From assembly GCF_026151205.1 (NCBI RefSeq), contig NC_087074.1:18202712-18266711 (forward strand): DNA of 64,000 nucleotides, read 5' to 3'. Each line of letters opens with the position of its first letter. Position 1 is the stretch's first letter. The position numbers and the translations under genes were made by a program. This stretch comes from Bolinopsis microptera. Taxonomy: Eukaryota; Ctenophora; Tentaculata; Lobata; Bolinopsidae. Shown here in pieces: positions 55,401-63,870 of the stretch. A model generated the notes under the pieces. It saw nothing but the letters and a program-made list of their open reading frames with translations. It was not told the DNA's origin and searched no databases.

Positions 55401-55717
55401 TTCGGTTACGTTTATCTTGCAAAACAGTGGGAGAAGACAGCTTCCTTCAACTAAGTTTCAACTTGGTCAGACAAAATGTCTCTGGTGCTTGAATAATGAA
55501 TACACGCAATGGGCATTTGAAAAAATATCATAATATATAGTGTGAGAACTTGGTAATCTGTCGACAGACACTCAACAAACAGTTGAAGCACGGTTAGCAC
55601 ATAGGAAGTTAGCAGATAGGAAGTCCGGACAGATTACAAAATTTCCAATGTTGCAAGAGAATAGTATTCCTGTATGCTATTAGTATATAATATTACCTTT
55701 TCGGAAGATGTAACCAT
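26274..55717 (-). CDS. Sesn: Sestrin (gene-level entry)
   Basis: Fifteen exons joined in frame give about 531 residues, slightly longer than vertebrate sestrins (about 480-550). Landmarks in order are GPSFYIPKDKV (family GPSAFIP), HMVQVMGLHPKYL, PRHYRAYIAIM, SARHNCLY, FGGDQEWLEGLKNAPKKL, HKPWALTSQHM, ALTTFVLGCGL, ELTYHT, VWYYVHRLWGI, THSEKVHF and IMEARFQAE. Sestrins are cytosolic stress proteins that bind leucine and inhibit mTORC1 via GATOR2. Pocket equivalents are kept (T425, Y426, T428, T437, L440, R441, W494, E504, matching human SESN2 T374, Y375, T377, T386, L389, R390, W444, E451). The antioxidant Cys and Tyr are present (C201, Y203), but the His is Leu (L208). The Asp-Asp pair at human 406-407 is Tyr-Asn (Y457, N458). 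The junction between the exons at 31980 and 27014 is the least certain. Confidence 0.95.
26514..26745 (-). CDS. Sesn: Sestrin exon 14 (leucine pocket)
   Basis: Acceptor TCTCTCAG, donor AAG|GTACGT; phase 2 to 0, 77 codons plus 1 nt. It encodes DTSKLRSSVWYYVHRLWGI, then YYYNVDY where vertebrates have R-Y-D-D-Y-D-Y, and NNWESKRGFTHSEK with a 3-residue insertion between the pocket Trp and Glu. Confidence 0.95.
26905..27014 (-). CDS. Sesn: Sestrin exon 13
   Basis: Acceptor AACCACAG, donor AC|GTGAGT; phase 0 to 2. ELDWEEMGYPCCRNL matches D-Y-T-W-E-D-H-G-Y-S-L, and ELTYH begins the leucine pocket. Confidence 0.9.
27188..30114. mobile_element. Large foldback (inverted-repeat) element
   Basis: Outer arms of about 0.92 kb (27191-28106 and 29158-30092) are near-identical inverted repeats. 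A second nested pair (28107-28286 and 28799-28970) continues the palindrome inward to a loop of about 510 bp. A 187-bp block (28971-29157) interrupts only the right side. Outer ends carry TAGTACAGACAAATCCGTCT and its complement. CAGTTATCG flanks both sides (27179-27187 and 30115-30123) and may be a 9-bp target-site duplication, though the ends are asymmetric by about 20 bp. No transposase ORF is visible, so it is non-autonomous if mobile. Confidence 0.8.
28971..29157. repeat. 187-bp insertion in the foldback's right arm
   Basis: It has no counterpart in the left arm. It begins with the reverse complement of a 35-40 bp motif also found at 30761-30799 and 37645-37685. Confidence 0.65.
30761..30799 (+). 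repeat. Dispersed motif, copy 2
   Basis: CTCAAATTATTTGTTATATA followed by GTAGTGTTGAAAGTATTA, shared with 28974-29011 (inverted) and 37645-37685. CTACATC lies 20-25 bp upstream in two copies. It may be a terminus of a short transposable element. Confidence 0.6.
31165..31216. repeat. 13-bp tandem repeat, 4 copies
   Basis: Unit TTTTCTAGACATA or TTTTCTAGACATC in sestrin intron 12. Confidence 0.9.
31980..32078 (-). CDS. Sesn: Sestrin exon 12
   Basis: Acceptor CGTTTCAG. EQQATSSGGSRRKTSALSHY is followed by MIDPEMEYEKIEM, matching D-P-T-F-G-Y-E-D-F. Using donor ATG|GTGCAC (end 31980) keeps phase 0 to the next exon. The alternative CACG|GTAACC (end 31973) would need an unseen small exon. Confidence 0.75.
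33831..34561. repeat. Polypurine microsatellite tract, ~730 bp
   Basis: (GGAA)n to about 33990, then mostly (GGGA)n to about 34528 with an interspersed GGGACGGA block near 34115-34183, ending in (GA)n. It is nearly pure purine on the plus strand, so it can form triplex or quadruplex structures. Long ORFs on both strands here are low-complexity artefacts. Confidence 0.98.
35452..35539. repeat. 11-bp tandem repeat, 8 copies
   Basis: Perfect GGGTAAAACTA units, in sestrin intron 11. Confidence 0.95.
35591..35717. repeat. (CCCCA)n array
   Basis: A C-rich pentamer array with a few CTCCC interruptions, 38 bp from the donor of the exon at 35755. It reads as G-runs in the sestrin pre-mRNA. Confidence 0.95.
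35755..35858 (-). CDS. Sesn: Sestrin exon 11
   Basis: Acceptor GATTTCAG, donor ATC|GTAAGT; phase 1 to 0. MFEDIYTRLLQEDGSPRLIQ and onward is the counterpart of the V-E-A-L-M-E-R-M segment. Confidence 0.85.
35859..38351 (-). other. Sesn: Sestrin intron 10
   Basis: AT-rich; apart from the dispersed motif at 37645 I see no repeat or coding block. Confidence 0.5.
37645..37685 (+). repeat. Dispersed motif, copy 3
   Basis: Same motif as at 30761, with a TTA insertion and one substitution (GTGTCGAAAG). Confidence 0.6.
38352..38409 (-). CDS. Sesn: Sestrin exon 10 (linker)
   Basis: Acceptor CCTCTTAG, donor G|GTAAGT; phase 0 to 1. NSPQVDSGDDDLLADPENN is an acidic, probably disordered linker between the N- and C-terminal domains. 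Confidence 0.8.
38410..41542 (-). other. Sesn: Sestrin intron 9
   Basis: AT-rich with no recognised coding block. TTTTAGGACTAAT occurs as a short direct repeat near 41419-41452. Confidence 0.5.
41543..41689 (-). CDS. Sesn: Sestrin exon 9
   Basis: Acceptor TTCACCCCAG, donor GGG|GTAAGA; phase 0, 49 codons. SWSRPELTQAVTIVCHIHAL and TTFVLGCGL match W-S-L-A-E-L-I-Q-A and S-S-F-V-F-G-C-G-I. Confidence 0.95.
42052..42204 (-). CDS. Sesn: Sestrin exon 8
   Basis: Acceptor CTCTCAG, donor CAG|GTACAG; phase 0, 51 codons. FGGDQEWLEGLKNAPKKLQN and HKPWALTSQHMQ match T-G-G-D-P-E-W-L-x-G-L and H-R-P-W-L-I-T-K-E-H-I-Q. The residue at the human H132 position is Leu. Confidence 0.95.
42205..43231 (-). other. 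Sesn: Sestrin intron 7
   Basis: Holds a 37-bp direct repeat that ends in a C-rich GGCCCC run (42537-42660). Otherwise AT-rich. Confidence 0.5.
42537..42660. repeat. 37-bp direct repeat running into a C/G-rich tract
   Basis: Two copies starting GGATCATGTCCGAAGTGAAG (42537 and 42583). The second runs into C(14) and GGCCCCGGCCCCCCCGG. Confidence 0.9.
43232..43261 (-). CDS. Sesn: Sestrin exon 7, 30-nt microexon with the redox Cys
   Basis: Acceptor AATTTCAG, donor ACA|GTGAGT; ten codons ASARHNCLYT, phase 0 on both sides. It carries the Cys and Tyr equivalent to human C125 and Y127. Confidence 0.93.
43438..43465. repeat. Poly-G run, 28 nt
   Basis: Uninterrupted G homopolymer; the assembled length is likely approximate. 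Confidence 0.95.
46943..46968. repeat. Poly-C run, ~26 nt with one T
   Basis: CCCCCTC followed by a long C homopolymer, about 90 bp downstream (in the sestrin sense) of the exon 6 donor. Confidence 0.95.
47055..47228 (-). CDS. Sesn: Sestrin exon 6
   Basis: Acceptor CCCGACAG, donor ATG|GTTAGT; phase 0, 58 codons. It encodes HMVQVMGLHPKYLVHWIQTH and PRHYRAYIAIM, matching V-V-M-G-L-H-P-D-Y-F and R-H-Y-I-A-I-M. Confidence 0.95.
47555..47653 (-). CDS. Sesn: Sestrin exon 5 (GPSFYIP signature)
   Basis: Acceptor CTTTCAG, donor GAG|GTTATA; phase 0, 33 codons. RKGPSFYIPKDKVPKLDDVK aligns with GPSAFIPVEEVL of vertebrate sestrins. Confidence 0.93.
47654..50410 (-). other. Sesn: Sestrin intron 4 with long hairpin
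   Basis: Contains a C(17) run at 48520-48536 followed by GGCCGCGGCC, and the hairpin at 48635-48711. No coding block is recognised. Confidence 0.5.
48635..48711. ncRNA. 77-nt near-perfect hairpin
   Basis: Two 37-bp arms with a 3-nt loop; the arms differ by one C/T position. The left arm starts AATTTTAAAACTGAATACTG. Size and pairing resemble a miRNA/siRNA precursor, but the tiny loop and AT-rich ends also fit a MITE-like foldback. It sits in a sestrin intron. Confidence 0.4.
50411..50532 (-). CDS. Sesn: Sestrin exon 4
   Basis: Acceptor TTTCCTCAG, donor GAG|GTTAGT; phase 1 to 0. It encodes EMAKSELHSVKLFLSTILRL and AHRAPF, N-terminal helices before the GPS-F-IP signature. Confidence 0.85.
50779..50863 (-). 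CDS. Sesn: Sestrin exon 3
   Basis: Acceptor TCTTACAG, donor G|GTTAGT; phase 0 to 1. It encodes VEEMFSRLATDDEFERREVV and HEISSHIL, a helical N-terminal segment. Confidence 0.82.
53071..53104. repeat. Hairpin, 14-bp arms
   Basis: GGTTCACTACCTAA and its exact complement with a 6-nt spacer. Confidence 0.9.
53425..53733 (-). other. Unrecognised 102-codon ORF in sestrin intron
   Basis: An open frame slightly richer in GC than its surroundings, with a Pro/His-rich PPEPHHCGPPH segment. I recognise no domain and see no splice or promoter support. It may be transposon-derived or chance. Confidence 0.15.
54693..54740. repeat. 11-bp tandem repeat, ~4 copies
   Basis: Unit TTTTAGTGGTA in sestrin intron 2. 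Confidence 0.9.
55238..55318 (-). CDS. Sesn: Sestrin exon 2
   Basis: Acceptor AATTACAG, donor TTG|GTAAGT; phase 0 to 0, 27 codons, DDMLGSATSRPENISLVAPK and onward. Confidence 0.8.
55697..55717 (-). CDS. Sesn: Sestrin exon 1 (start, MVTSSEK)
   Basis: Seven codons from ATG at 55717 to AAG|GTAATA, with an in-frame stop a short way upstream. It joins in phase 0 to DDMLGS. The N-terminus is not conserved in the family, so the start rests on frame and splice signals. Confidence 0.65.
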
Positions 55718-58106
55718 GAAGTTGAACTGTTTGTTTGGTGAGGTCTAACAATGGAATATCCTTCTTCATCGAACCATTTTCATGTTATCCAGTTGTTGCA
55801 TTCTAGAAGAAAATATAAATGCTGAATGATACAGAAATTTAGCTGTAACCACAATTAGGGTCCAACATTTTGACTTATGATGCTATCGAGACTTGATACA
55901 CAATTATAAGAGACTACACAGTACAGAATCAATAAATAACTCATCAAACGTGACAATGGAATAAATGGATAACAACAGATTGAATTCAGAATATTTATTG
56001 TAGTTTGCAGTAATCTTTGCTAATGGAATGTTTCATATCCTTTGTGCACAATGCTCGTTCTGGTCCAACACCAGATAATTATAGGAACTGTGTGTAATTG
56101 TTATAATATAACAGAGAACATCTGGAATCGTCTAGAAACGTGGTGTTACTTATCTCTAGATATTATTTCAATTGCACATAAAACAGGAGCAAAATATTCA
56201 TAAGCACATCCTAATTGAACAAATTGGGTTAGGCAAAGTTCATTCCTAGGCCATAACTGGACCAACCAGAAGATCATTCCTGGACCAACCAGAAGATCTT
56301 CAATCTTGCAAGGATACTCATAACCACTGCACAAACATTGGGTGTACTGTAAACAATATTGATTTATGATTTGCCCACTGACTAGAAAGATTTTGATTTT
56401 TCATGTGCAACCTGTTGAATGTATGATAAAAAGAATACACTAGAATGCAGGTGAACTGATATAAGATGAGTATACCAATGTACCCTTTATATAAATTTTA
56501 ATTTTAGTGATGCAAAACTCTATCAAAAGTGAATAAAATCCAGAAAATACACCTTAAAATTCCGTGATCAACAAATTTGCATGGTTATTTTATAATGCAT
56601 TGACTCTTAATGATACTACTGAGACTTAATATACAACAAGAGATTAGACAATGATAAATAACTCATCAAACGTGACAATGAATGAATGACAACAAATTGA
56701 AAAGAAGTCACAATAGATAGTTTGCAGTAATATTTTCTTATGGAATGTTCTATAATTTATCCTTTGTTCACAACGCTCATTCTGCCACAAGCGCATCCTA
56801 ATTTTCCTTAAATTTTCTGACTGGTAGTCGAGGGCTACCTAATCACACATGTTATATTAATCTAAATATTGTTAAATTTCAATATAACCATGTGCCTTGC
56901 GTATAAAACCAAATTCACTTTCTCTGACTACTCACAAGTAAAACACAGCCAGCAGGCACAATTTTATAGTAGTTGTGTAGTTATGTGCCATGTAGAGTAG
57001 AGGCAACCATGCGCAAAAAAAGTTTGTGTGCAGTTAATATTCATTTTTGCACAGTAAAACAAATTTTTTAGTAAAACAAATTGTATTTTATACTCACAAT
57101 CAATTCATATTTAGTTCAAATATTTAAAGTCAAAATAACCATTTCACAGAAGTGGTTTTATTATAATAAAATAATTTGTGATTATACGTGTTCAAGTGAT
57201 TAATTAATAAAGTAATTTACACTGAAAAATGTACAAAATATACACAATTTTTACCTTGCAACACTGGCTTAGCGCGCGGCTGATCGAAAAAGTTTGGTTT
57301 GCATTTACTAACTACAATGTACAGCTTACCCGTACATGAAAAGATAACTCACTGAATTGTTTAATACTAAATGCATATTAAGTCAGATGTTGTTCAATGA
57401 GTTAGCCACGAAAATGTTCAAATTGTGTAGGAGGGTAAAGGACACAATTGCTTATAATGCTCCTTTCTGCCCGTTGACTACAATGAACATTTCGCGGAGT
57501 TCCTCCAGACGGCTTTTGTCGGAGAGCGTGTTATTTACTATCTAAGTAAACTATAGGTAAAAATATAATATTAATCATAAGCTAAAATGTACTAATCTTT
57601 GTATTCTAAATGGGGAAAAAGAAGAAACATTGTCAGTCAGTCGAGAAAATTGTCAGTCAGGCTATATGGCAGCTTTGTAGATGTTGTGACTATGCTAGTA
57701 GTGGTCCCAGGCTTGCGACTGGAATTGCGGTGTTAAATCGATTTAATGGTACCAACGATCCACCTCCCACTTGTTGTTTGGTACTTAGCATTAATAGTGT
57801 TAGCTGTAGCCATTTATAGCAAGAATCTTAAAACTAAAGGGGATGACAAGGAAAAGAGGAAGGAAAAAGAATAACGGGACAAACAATTAATTAAAGTATT
57901 TATAGGAGCATTAGATATTGTAATTACAAGCTTCAATAATAAATCACTGACTAAGACTTCTAATTAAAATGACACTTGGTACGCTCGCCCATTTTCACTG
58001 GTCAGTCTGAACTTCGGTTTAGCACGTTGTACACTTATTCACCTAAGTTTCAGAATTTGTTCAGTTTAGCAGAGTTAGTACCCGTGTTTCAATAAATCAA
58101 AAGATA
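55718..58106. other. Sestrin 5' flank with diverged duplicate segment
   Basis: Likely holds the sestrin 5' UTR and promoter. Two diverged direct copies of about 200 bp (about 55860-56090 and 56600-56790) share ATAACTCATCAAACGTGACA and TAGTTTGCAGTAAT. No coding exon is recognised; the ORF at 57610-57819 shows no domain. Confidence 0.4.
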
Positions 58107-59183
58107 TCAGGGGAGTTCTTTAATAATGTTACGGTCATCTAGAATACCGAACTTCCTGAAAACGTTATCATATTTCCTCAGACAACGTTTAATGCCTTTA
58201 ATCAGTCTATCACGGCTATATCCTCTATCAATTAGAATTTTGAATATTTTGTGAAGATGGGAGGTAAAGATATCCAATCTAGTGCAAACATTACCATATC
58301 TAAGAACTTGACTTGAAAAAACGTTGTAGCCAACCTCGGTTGGGATGTTACTGTGAGGAAATGTAAGGGATACAACATGAAAATTAAAATCATCAGTTTT
58401 GTTATACACTGATATTTCTAGTCCTTCTGTGGAAATATTAATATTTAAATCAAGGTAGTTAATGATTTTATTATTGGAACCAGCTCGCTCCATCTCCAAT
58501 GAATTAGGATAAATATCTTTAATCAATTTTTGAAAGTAAAGGTAGTTAATAATAGATAAATCGTCAACATATCGTTTATTATTGGATAATATCTTTGCTA
58601 ATCCCATTTTCTTTTCCTGAAGTAAACGTTTCATATAATTAAATTCCTTTTTGCCAACAGTGAGATCAGCTATAGGGGAACTTGAATTTCCACCCATAGG
58701 AATACCCTTGGTTTGTATGAATACAATCCCACCAAAGACGACATAAGTGTTATAAATAATAAATTTAACAGCCTCTTTTAGGTCATCTTGACTAAAGCAG
58801 GCATGACAATCATAGGTTTTATTGGAAAAGAAACATGTATTACTGTCTCTTTTAGAAATACAAATATATCTATTACGGTCTGAAAATATTAAATCAACAA
58901 CTTCATTAATCATATTCTCTACTTCAATCAAGTCTAATCTGGTATAAAGAGTAGTAAAATCATATACTTGTATATTATAAACATCGCTATTTTTGATAGC
59001 TTCAAGGAATTCACTTGAGGAATCTATGCTCCAAAACATGTTTATACCGCTGTTGTTGTAGATTGCCTTGCAGTATTTCTTGAAGTATTTCCTCAAAAGT
59101 TTCAGACAACAGTTAACTATGTTATGCAAAAGCCAGGCCAACATTTTGTTTTGTGTCAGCCGCACTACCAGGTTGCAGAGCAT
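58107..59183 (-). pseudogene. Penelope-like reverse transcriptase, 5'-truncated
   Basis: A 358-codon ORF with the core of a reverse transcriptase. Motif A is YDFTTLYT (residues 74-81, catalytic Asp 75), motif B KGIPMGGNSSSP (159-170) and motif C RYVDDLS (204-210), followed by DIYPNSLEME and NYLDLNI. This set is typical of Penelope-like and related RTs common in aquatic invertebrates. The catalytic Asp residues are intact. The expected N-terminal RT motifs are missing, with a TAA just before the first ATG, and no GIY-YIG endonuclease domain is seen, so this is a fragment of a retroelement. It may be transcribed toward the sestrin gene. Confidence 0.85.
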
Positions 59184-60798
59184 GATAAATACTTTTTTTT
59201 AAATCATACAAATTTGCTAATATCAGAGTCCAATCTAGCTGCAAACGTTAGACACCACAGTTCAGCCGCCAAGTACTGTTTAAGTGAACACTGAGACACA
59301 AGGTTTAGGTGTCATTTTGTAAATCACTTTATGGATGGATAATTCTGTAATTATTGTAGAAAATTACAGTCACTGCCTCATATAATAGCGTGTCACGGCC
59401 AAGAATAAACATACGATACGTGCGCGCTTTAGAAACCCGCGCAAATATTGAAGTAGTGGGTAGCTGCGGCGCGCTTATAATATATATTACGTATAGCGCC
59501 TTACAGAAACGGCAATATTTAAGTAATTAAGTATTTGTTTACGGTACATAAATTCCACGTTTTTATCAATTATCTAGCATGGCCCAAAACTGTTGTCATT
59601 ATGCCACTCATTATCGAACCTGCTTTGGGCATCTAGAAGAGATCGGTTTAGCTTTGATTTGATTGAGTAGCAGGATGTGTTAACAAATGGAACACAGACA
59701 GGAATTAAAATTTTCAAACACAGTTTCAAGAACGATTCAAATAATAAGATTTTAAATGCATTATATATTAGGGCCTAGCAGCAACAATTATTATGAAATG
59801 AGTGTGGTTCGAGAAAGAGGATGTAGATTACAGGCTTTTGGAAAAGTTTAGGAAATTTGCTTTCAGGATTTAAATAAGATACGCTAAATCTAGTCAAGTT
59901 TCGTTGTACATAGTAATCTAGTGAAAATTAACAACTGCCACCAATTAGTGGGAAGCTTCCCACCATCCCACCATCCCACCAGTAAGCTTCCACTCTTCCT
60001 ACCGGAAAGCTTTCTCTTCCAACCAGGAGGCTTCGGAAATGTTGTGCCTTTCCACAGAAAAGACCATCTTTTTCCTGGCACTATGATTTCAGAAAGCCCT
60101 CTTTGTTGAGGATTTTCTACCGGTGATTTTTCGAAAATTTACGGGTAAATTAAAATTATTTCCCGGTACACTAGCGTACTGAGCGTACACCCTTTTGAAA
60201 GTTAAGTGGCTTTGCTGGACACGATAGTAGCCCACTGAATGGAATTGAAAAATCCCTCGTGGGACCCCCAATAAGCATAGATGGAGGTGCTGCAGACTCT
60301 GGAAAGGGAAGCCGGTGAGACCCCTACAATAATTAAAGTAAAGTAAAGTAAAATGTATGACAAAACAATCGTTTTTTTTAATTTTTTTATTTGAAAATTC
60401 AATTAATCATTATATATATAAATCAAGCGTTACATTTCAGCCATGCAAAGTTACAATGACATATTTTGATATACTAAATGATAAATGGTACTGCAATATA
60501 AGTTGCTTAATATTTGGCCGGATGACAACTAACGAGAAAAATAAACTTGATTATATAATAATTAATTCGGCTGAACCAACACATAGCAAGAGCCACATTA
60601 ACGTTGGGGCCGTCTACCAAATTTGAATGACAAACATTAACAAGTAATCAAACATATCATAAATAATTATAAGGATTTTGTTCATTACAATTCCGTCACA
60701 ACTGATAAGAAAAAAGAAAAGGACAAGCAGATAGGAAATTGGACGGACAGAATTGTAATCAACAAAAACAAATTTCTTAGACTCATAAGACTGATGAG
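59184..60798. other. Gene-free stretch with AAAGT microsatellite
   Basis: No coding exon is recognised. A (AAAGT)n stretch at 60334-60352 follows GTGAGACCCCTACAATAATT, the kind of short repeat found at LINE 3' ends. An in-phase CCCACCATCCCACCATC repeat lies near 59960. Confidence 0.4.
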
Positions 60799-61104
60799 CT
60801 AATCTGGCCAGACTGTATCGGCAGCCCAGAGGTACTTGATCAGTTTGGCCTTAAAAGTAGAAATCCGCTCTGACTGCCGGATACATACTGGTAGACTATT
60901 CCATTTCAGCATAGATCTATGAAAAAAGCTATTTCGGAAGGCATCCGAGCAGGGCACAGTGGTACTCATGTAAGTTGAAGTATCCGACCTATCAATTATT
61001 TGAGCATTGTGTCTAGTGTATCGGGTGCCCTCTGGACGGCATAGGACTATATATGTAGGGAGCGAAACTGGAATTATGCTATTCACTATTTTATAGAAGG
61101 TCAT
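60799..61104 (-). pseudogene. LINE ORF2 C-terminal fragment
   Basis: The 101-codon peptide carries SFFHRSMLKWNSLPVCIRQS and ISTFKAKLIKYL, the characteristic C-terminal motif (S-F-F-x-R-x-x-x-x-W-N-S-L-P then F-K-x-x-L) of Jockey/CR1/L2-type non-LTR retrotransposons. Only the extreme 3' end of the ORF is present, a normal 5'-truncated insertion. Confidence 0.8.
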
Positions 61105-61174
61105 AAGATCGTTATAAATAAACTTTCTTAAATCCTTCTAATTTAATTAACGATCTATAAACGATCTATAAACT

Positions 61175-61498
61175 GTGTTTATAGATCGTATCTCTGAAAA
61201 GATAGCTGACCACAATAAAGAAGCTAAGAGCCAGGTCAAAAATTACATCAGAACACAATTCAGGTTTGATCTGCTACGAAGCACACTCTCTCTCTCTGTT
61301 CTGGTCAACGGTTTCTGGCCTCTTACTAAAAAGATGGAGGCCTTATCACCGTGCCCACAGAATGCAACTCCTGCTAGCTGCACGCCAGGACTCCCAAAGT
61401 ATATACGAAATCATAAAATAATAAATATCAATGCAGCAGACACCTGGAGTCTTGAAGCTGTCACTACCTGTCTCAGAGCAAACCCACTTCCGTTGTAG
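61175..61498 (+). pseudogene. Transposon-protein fragment (RT-associated)
   Basis: The stretch DHNKEAKSQVKNYIRTQFRF then DLLRSTL resembles a small conserved block (I-R-T-K-x-x-F-x-L-L-R-S-A) seen in repetitive, RT-associated proteins of aquatic invertebrates. The C-terminal part is not recognisable. A decayed element fragment; identification is from memory of the pattern. Confidence 0.4.
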
Positions 61499-62880
61499 TA
61501 CTTCTGCGGGCAGACAAGGCCAAGGGACTTCCGAGCAAGGTCAAAGCCTGGGAGATATGCTCTATGCGGAGATGGGCCTAGGTTGAGTTCCTAGTATGGG
61601 ATTTAGCGAAAGTTCCTGGTGAAGAATCCTAGGAGGTTACCCAAAAGGGTTTTCCCTATCCAGTCTTGTCGACTGTTCCACAAATTTTCTTAAATTCTTA
61701 AATATGTATATATTAACCTTGCCATGCCGATAGTCATGAATGGAATTAATTTACACGCTGAAACTAAACTGTGAAAACTGGCCACAGGCCTAAATATTAC
61801 ATATCAATCAATTACAATTCATTAACATTACCAATATTAAAAACTATCGAAAATATTCAAGCAAGTATTCTCTAGCCAAAGGGCTCAATATTTAAATCTA
61901 AATCTTCTTCTTCGCTGAAACTAAACTAAAAATATGAACGAAAATACTTTTGAATCAGTGCAGAGTGAATGATGGATGTGGGAATTCACTAACTAACTTA
62001 AACATTAAAGTACAAAATAAAGTAAAAAGTTTTACAACAAATCATCACACATGTTTACAAAGTCAAAAGTATCATAAACTAATGAAAAAAGATAAATTAT
62101 AAATATTTCCCCGCCAATATTACTAATTTATCAACTACAACTAATTTGGATATTATCAAATACATTGCATCATTACATTTTAAAACTAAATCCTATTTAT
62201 ACTTTCCAGTTGTAGTACGAACATATATTAACACAATAATTTAAATTCCCTAGCTAACAGCGAAGCAAAAATAAAAATGGTTATGATAATACATTTTGAC
62301 CATTTGATGATTCGAATTTTGAATTTGAATATAAATTTCAATTCAAATAATGGAATAGCAAATTAAATACAAAGTTGCTGCATTGTTAAGCTTAGAGTTT
62401 AGTTTAAATACTTAATACACCGTTTGTATTTGTTTAACGGGTGGTACTTGCAAAATAGTTATTCCAAATATTAATGTATTGACCATTTACGAGTTAAACT
62501 CTGTTCAGTGCCAAGTACGTTTTGATAGTTTTTTAATGGACTTATTAATTAACGGCTGGTGGTGGTGTCATCGTTTGTCGTACTCAAAACGTTTCGCGGT
62601 TGCGAATGCCGGCCCATCGAGGAAAATCTTTTTACTTTGTATTTTAACCATTATAAAGTATGATTAGTCGGATATAGTACTGAGTTCAAACAGTCCCCGA
62701 AACGAAAAAGCAAACATTCGATTTTTGTTTCGGCGACTGAATCGTTGATGGGCCGGCAAATATTTGTTGTCGAGTAGTGTTGAATACTCATATTAACATA
62801 ATTATTGATTTAATTTAGGAATTGTATATAACTATCTTTGACCAAGTTTAATTGTTAATGAGAATGCACCCCAGGACTGG
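61499..62880. other. AT-rich gene-free stretch
   Basis: No coding block is recognised. An 11-bp inverted pair, GCCGGCCCATC at 62608-62618 and GATGGGCCGGC at 62747-62757, stands out from the AT background. Confidence 0.45.
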
Positions 62881-63870
62881 GCGCGCGCGGCGGCTTTGAT
62901 GTTAGCGGCTACAAGCTTGAAGCTAGGCAGCTGCAGAAAAAACGCCGCGCGCGTTCACAGTTCAGCGTACGACTTTTCGTTTTTGATTTTACAAATGACA
63001 AAGCAACTTTTAATGATTATTAATGGAATTATCGGATATTTATAATTCAATATGTATTGATTCTTCTGTGGAAAATAAAAATTGTATTTTACTTAAATTG
63101 TATTTTACTTAAATTTATTTAACCAGCGCCCTCACATGACATGTTGCTCTATCCAGAGCCCTTGCGCTTGCAATAGCGCGCGCCCGCCTCACGGCGGTAA
63201 AAAGGGCTCTAGCCATGAACCCACCCAACGATTTTGGCACCACTCTACAGTGGTGCCAAAATTACCCGCGCTTTTGTCCTCATATGCGACGTGTGTAGCC
63301 TTTCAGACATTGATTGCTTAAACGAGGTGTCGTACGTCAGTCGTCAACTCAAGATCGGGTGACAGGGGGCTGACCATGCCCGAACCTAATTGATCATTGA
63401 TTGGGTCTGAGGTCACGTGATTATGAGCCTATGAGGTCACGTGACTATGACGTCACCAGACCTTGTCCTCTGTTTTCCGCTTATTGGACCAGGTGAGCTT
63501 GCATGCTTGTGAATGAAGGTGTAAGTACAGCTGTACTGTATTTTATACCTAATTAACCCCTATACACTGTCACTATGCACTATAGAAACCTGAAAAGTGG
63601 TTACTGCATACTGGAGGGAGAAGTGCCAAGACTACCTGCGCTACAAAGACGCTGTTGTCAGCACTGCGCACGCGCGCACGAACCTTCCCATCGGGGTTCG
63701 TGGATAGGTGCTTTTCTTGACTTGTGAAACAAGCGCGCCCGAAGTGGCGCGAAAGCACATGGTTAGGTGAACATGACATGCACAAGCTCATGCATTAGCG
63801 CGCGCTCGCTTGTAGGTTTACAACCTACCAGGACGCGCGCCGAGTTGGACTCGTCGACGGTCCTTCCAAT
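62881..63870. promoter_or_regulatory. CpG-rich region with E-box/CRE motifs
   Basis: In contrast to the rest of the window it is rich in GCGCGC strings. It has TCACGTGATT and TCACGTGACTATGACGTCAC near 63412-63455, a 14-bp-arm hairpin at 63231-63262, and a GTAGGTTTACAACCTAC inverted repeat near 63812. It could be the promoter of a gene outside the window; no coding exon is recognised. Confidence 0.3.
63231..63262. repeat. Perfect hairpin, 14-bp arms, 4-nt loop
   Basis: ATTTTGGCACCACT, loop CTAC, then the exact complement. A second pair, AGAGCCCTT and AAGGGCTCT, lies just upstream. Confidence 0.95.

Noticed and set aside
57610-57819. 69-codon ORF beginning MGKKKKHC
   Set aside because: No recognisable domain, no splice or promoter support; length is within chance expectation.
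60089-60402. Small ORFs near the AAAGT microsatellite
   Set aside because: Overlapping in several frames with no conserved motif; probably retroelement 3' non-coding sequence.
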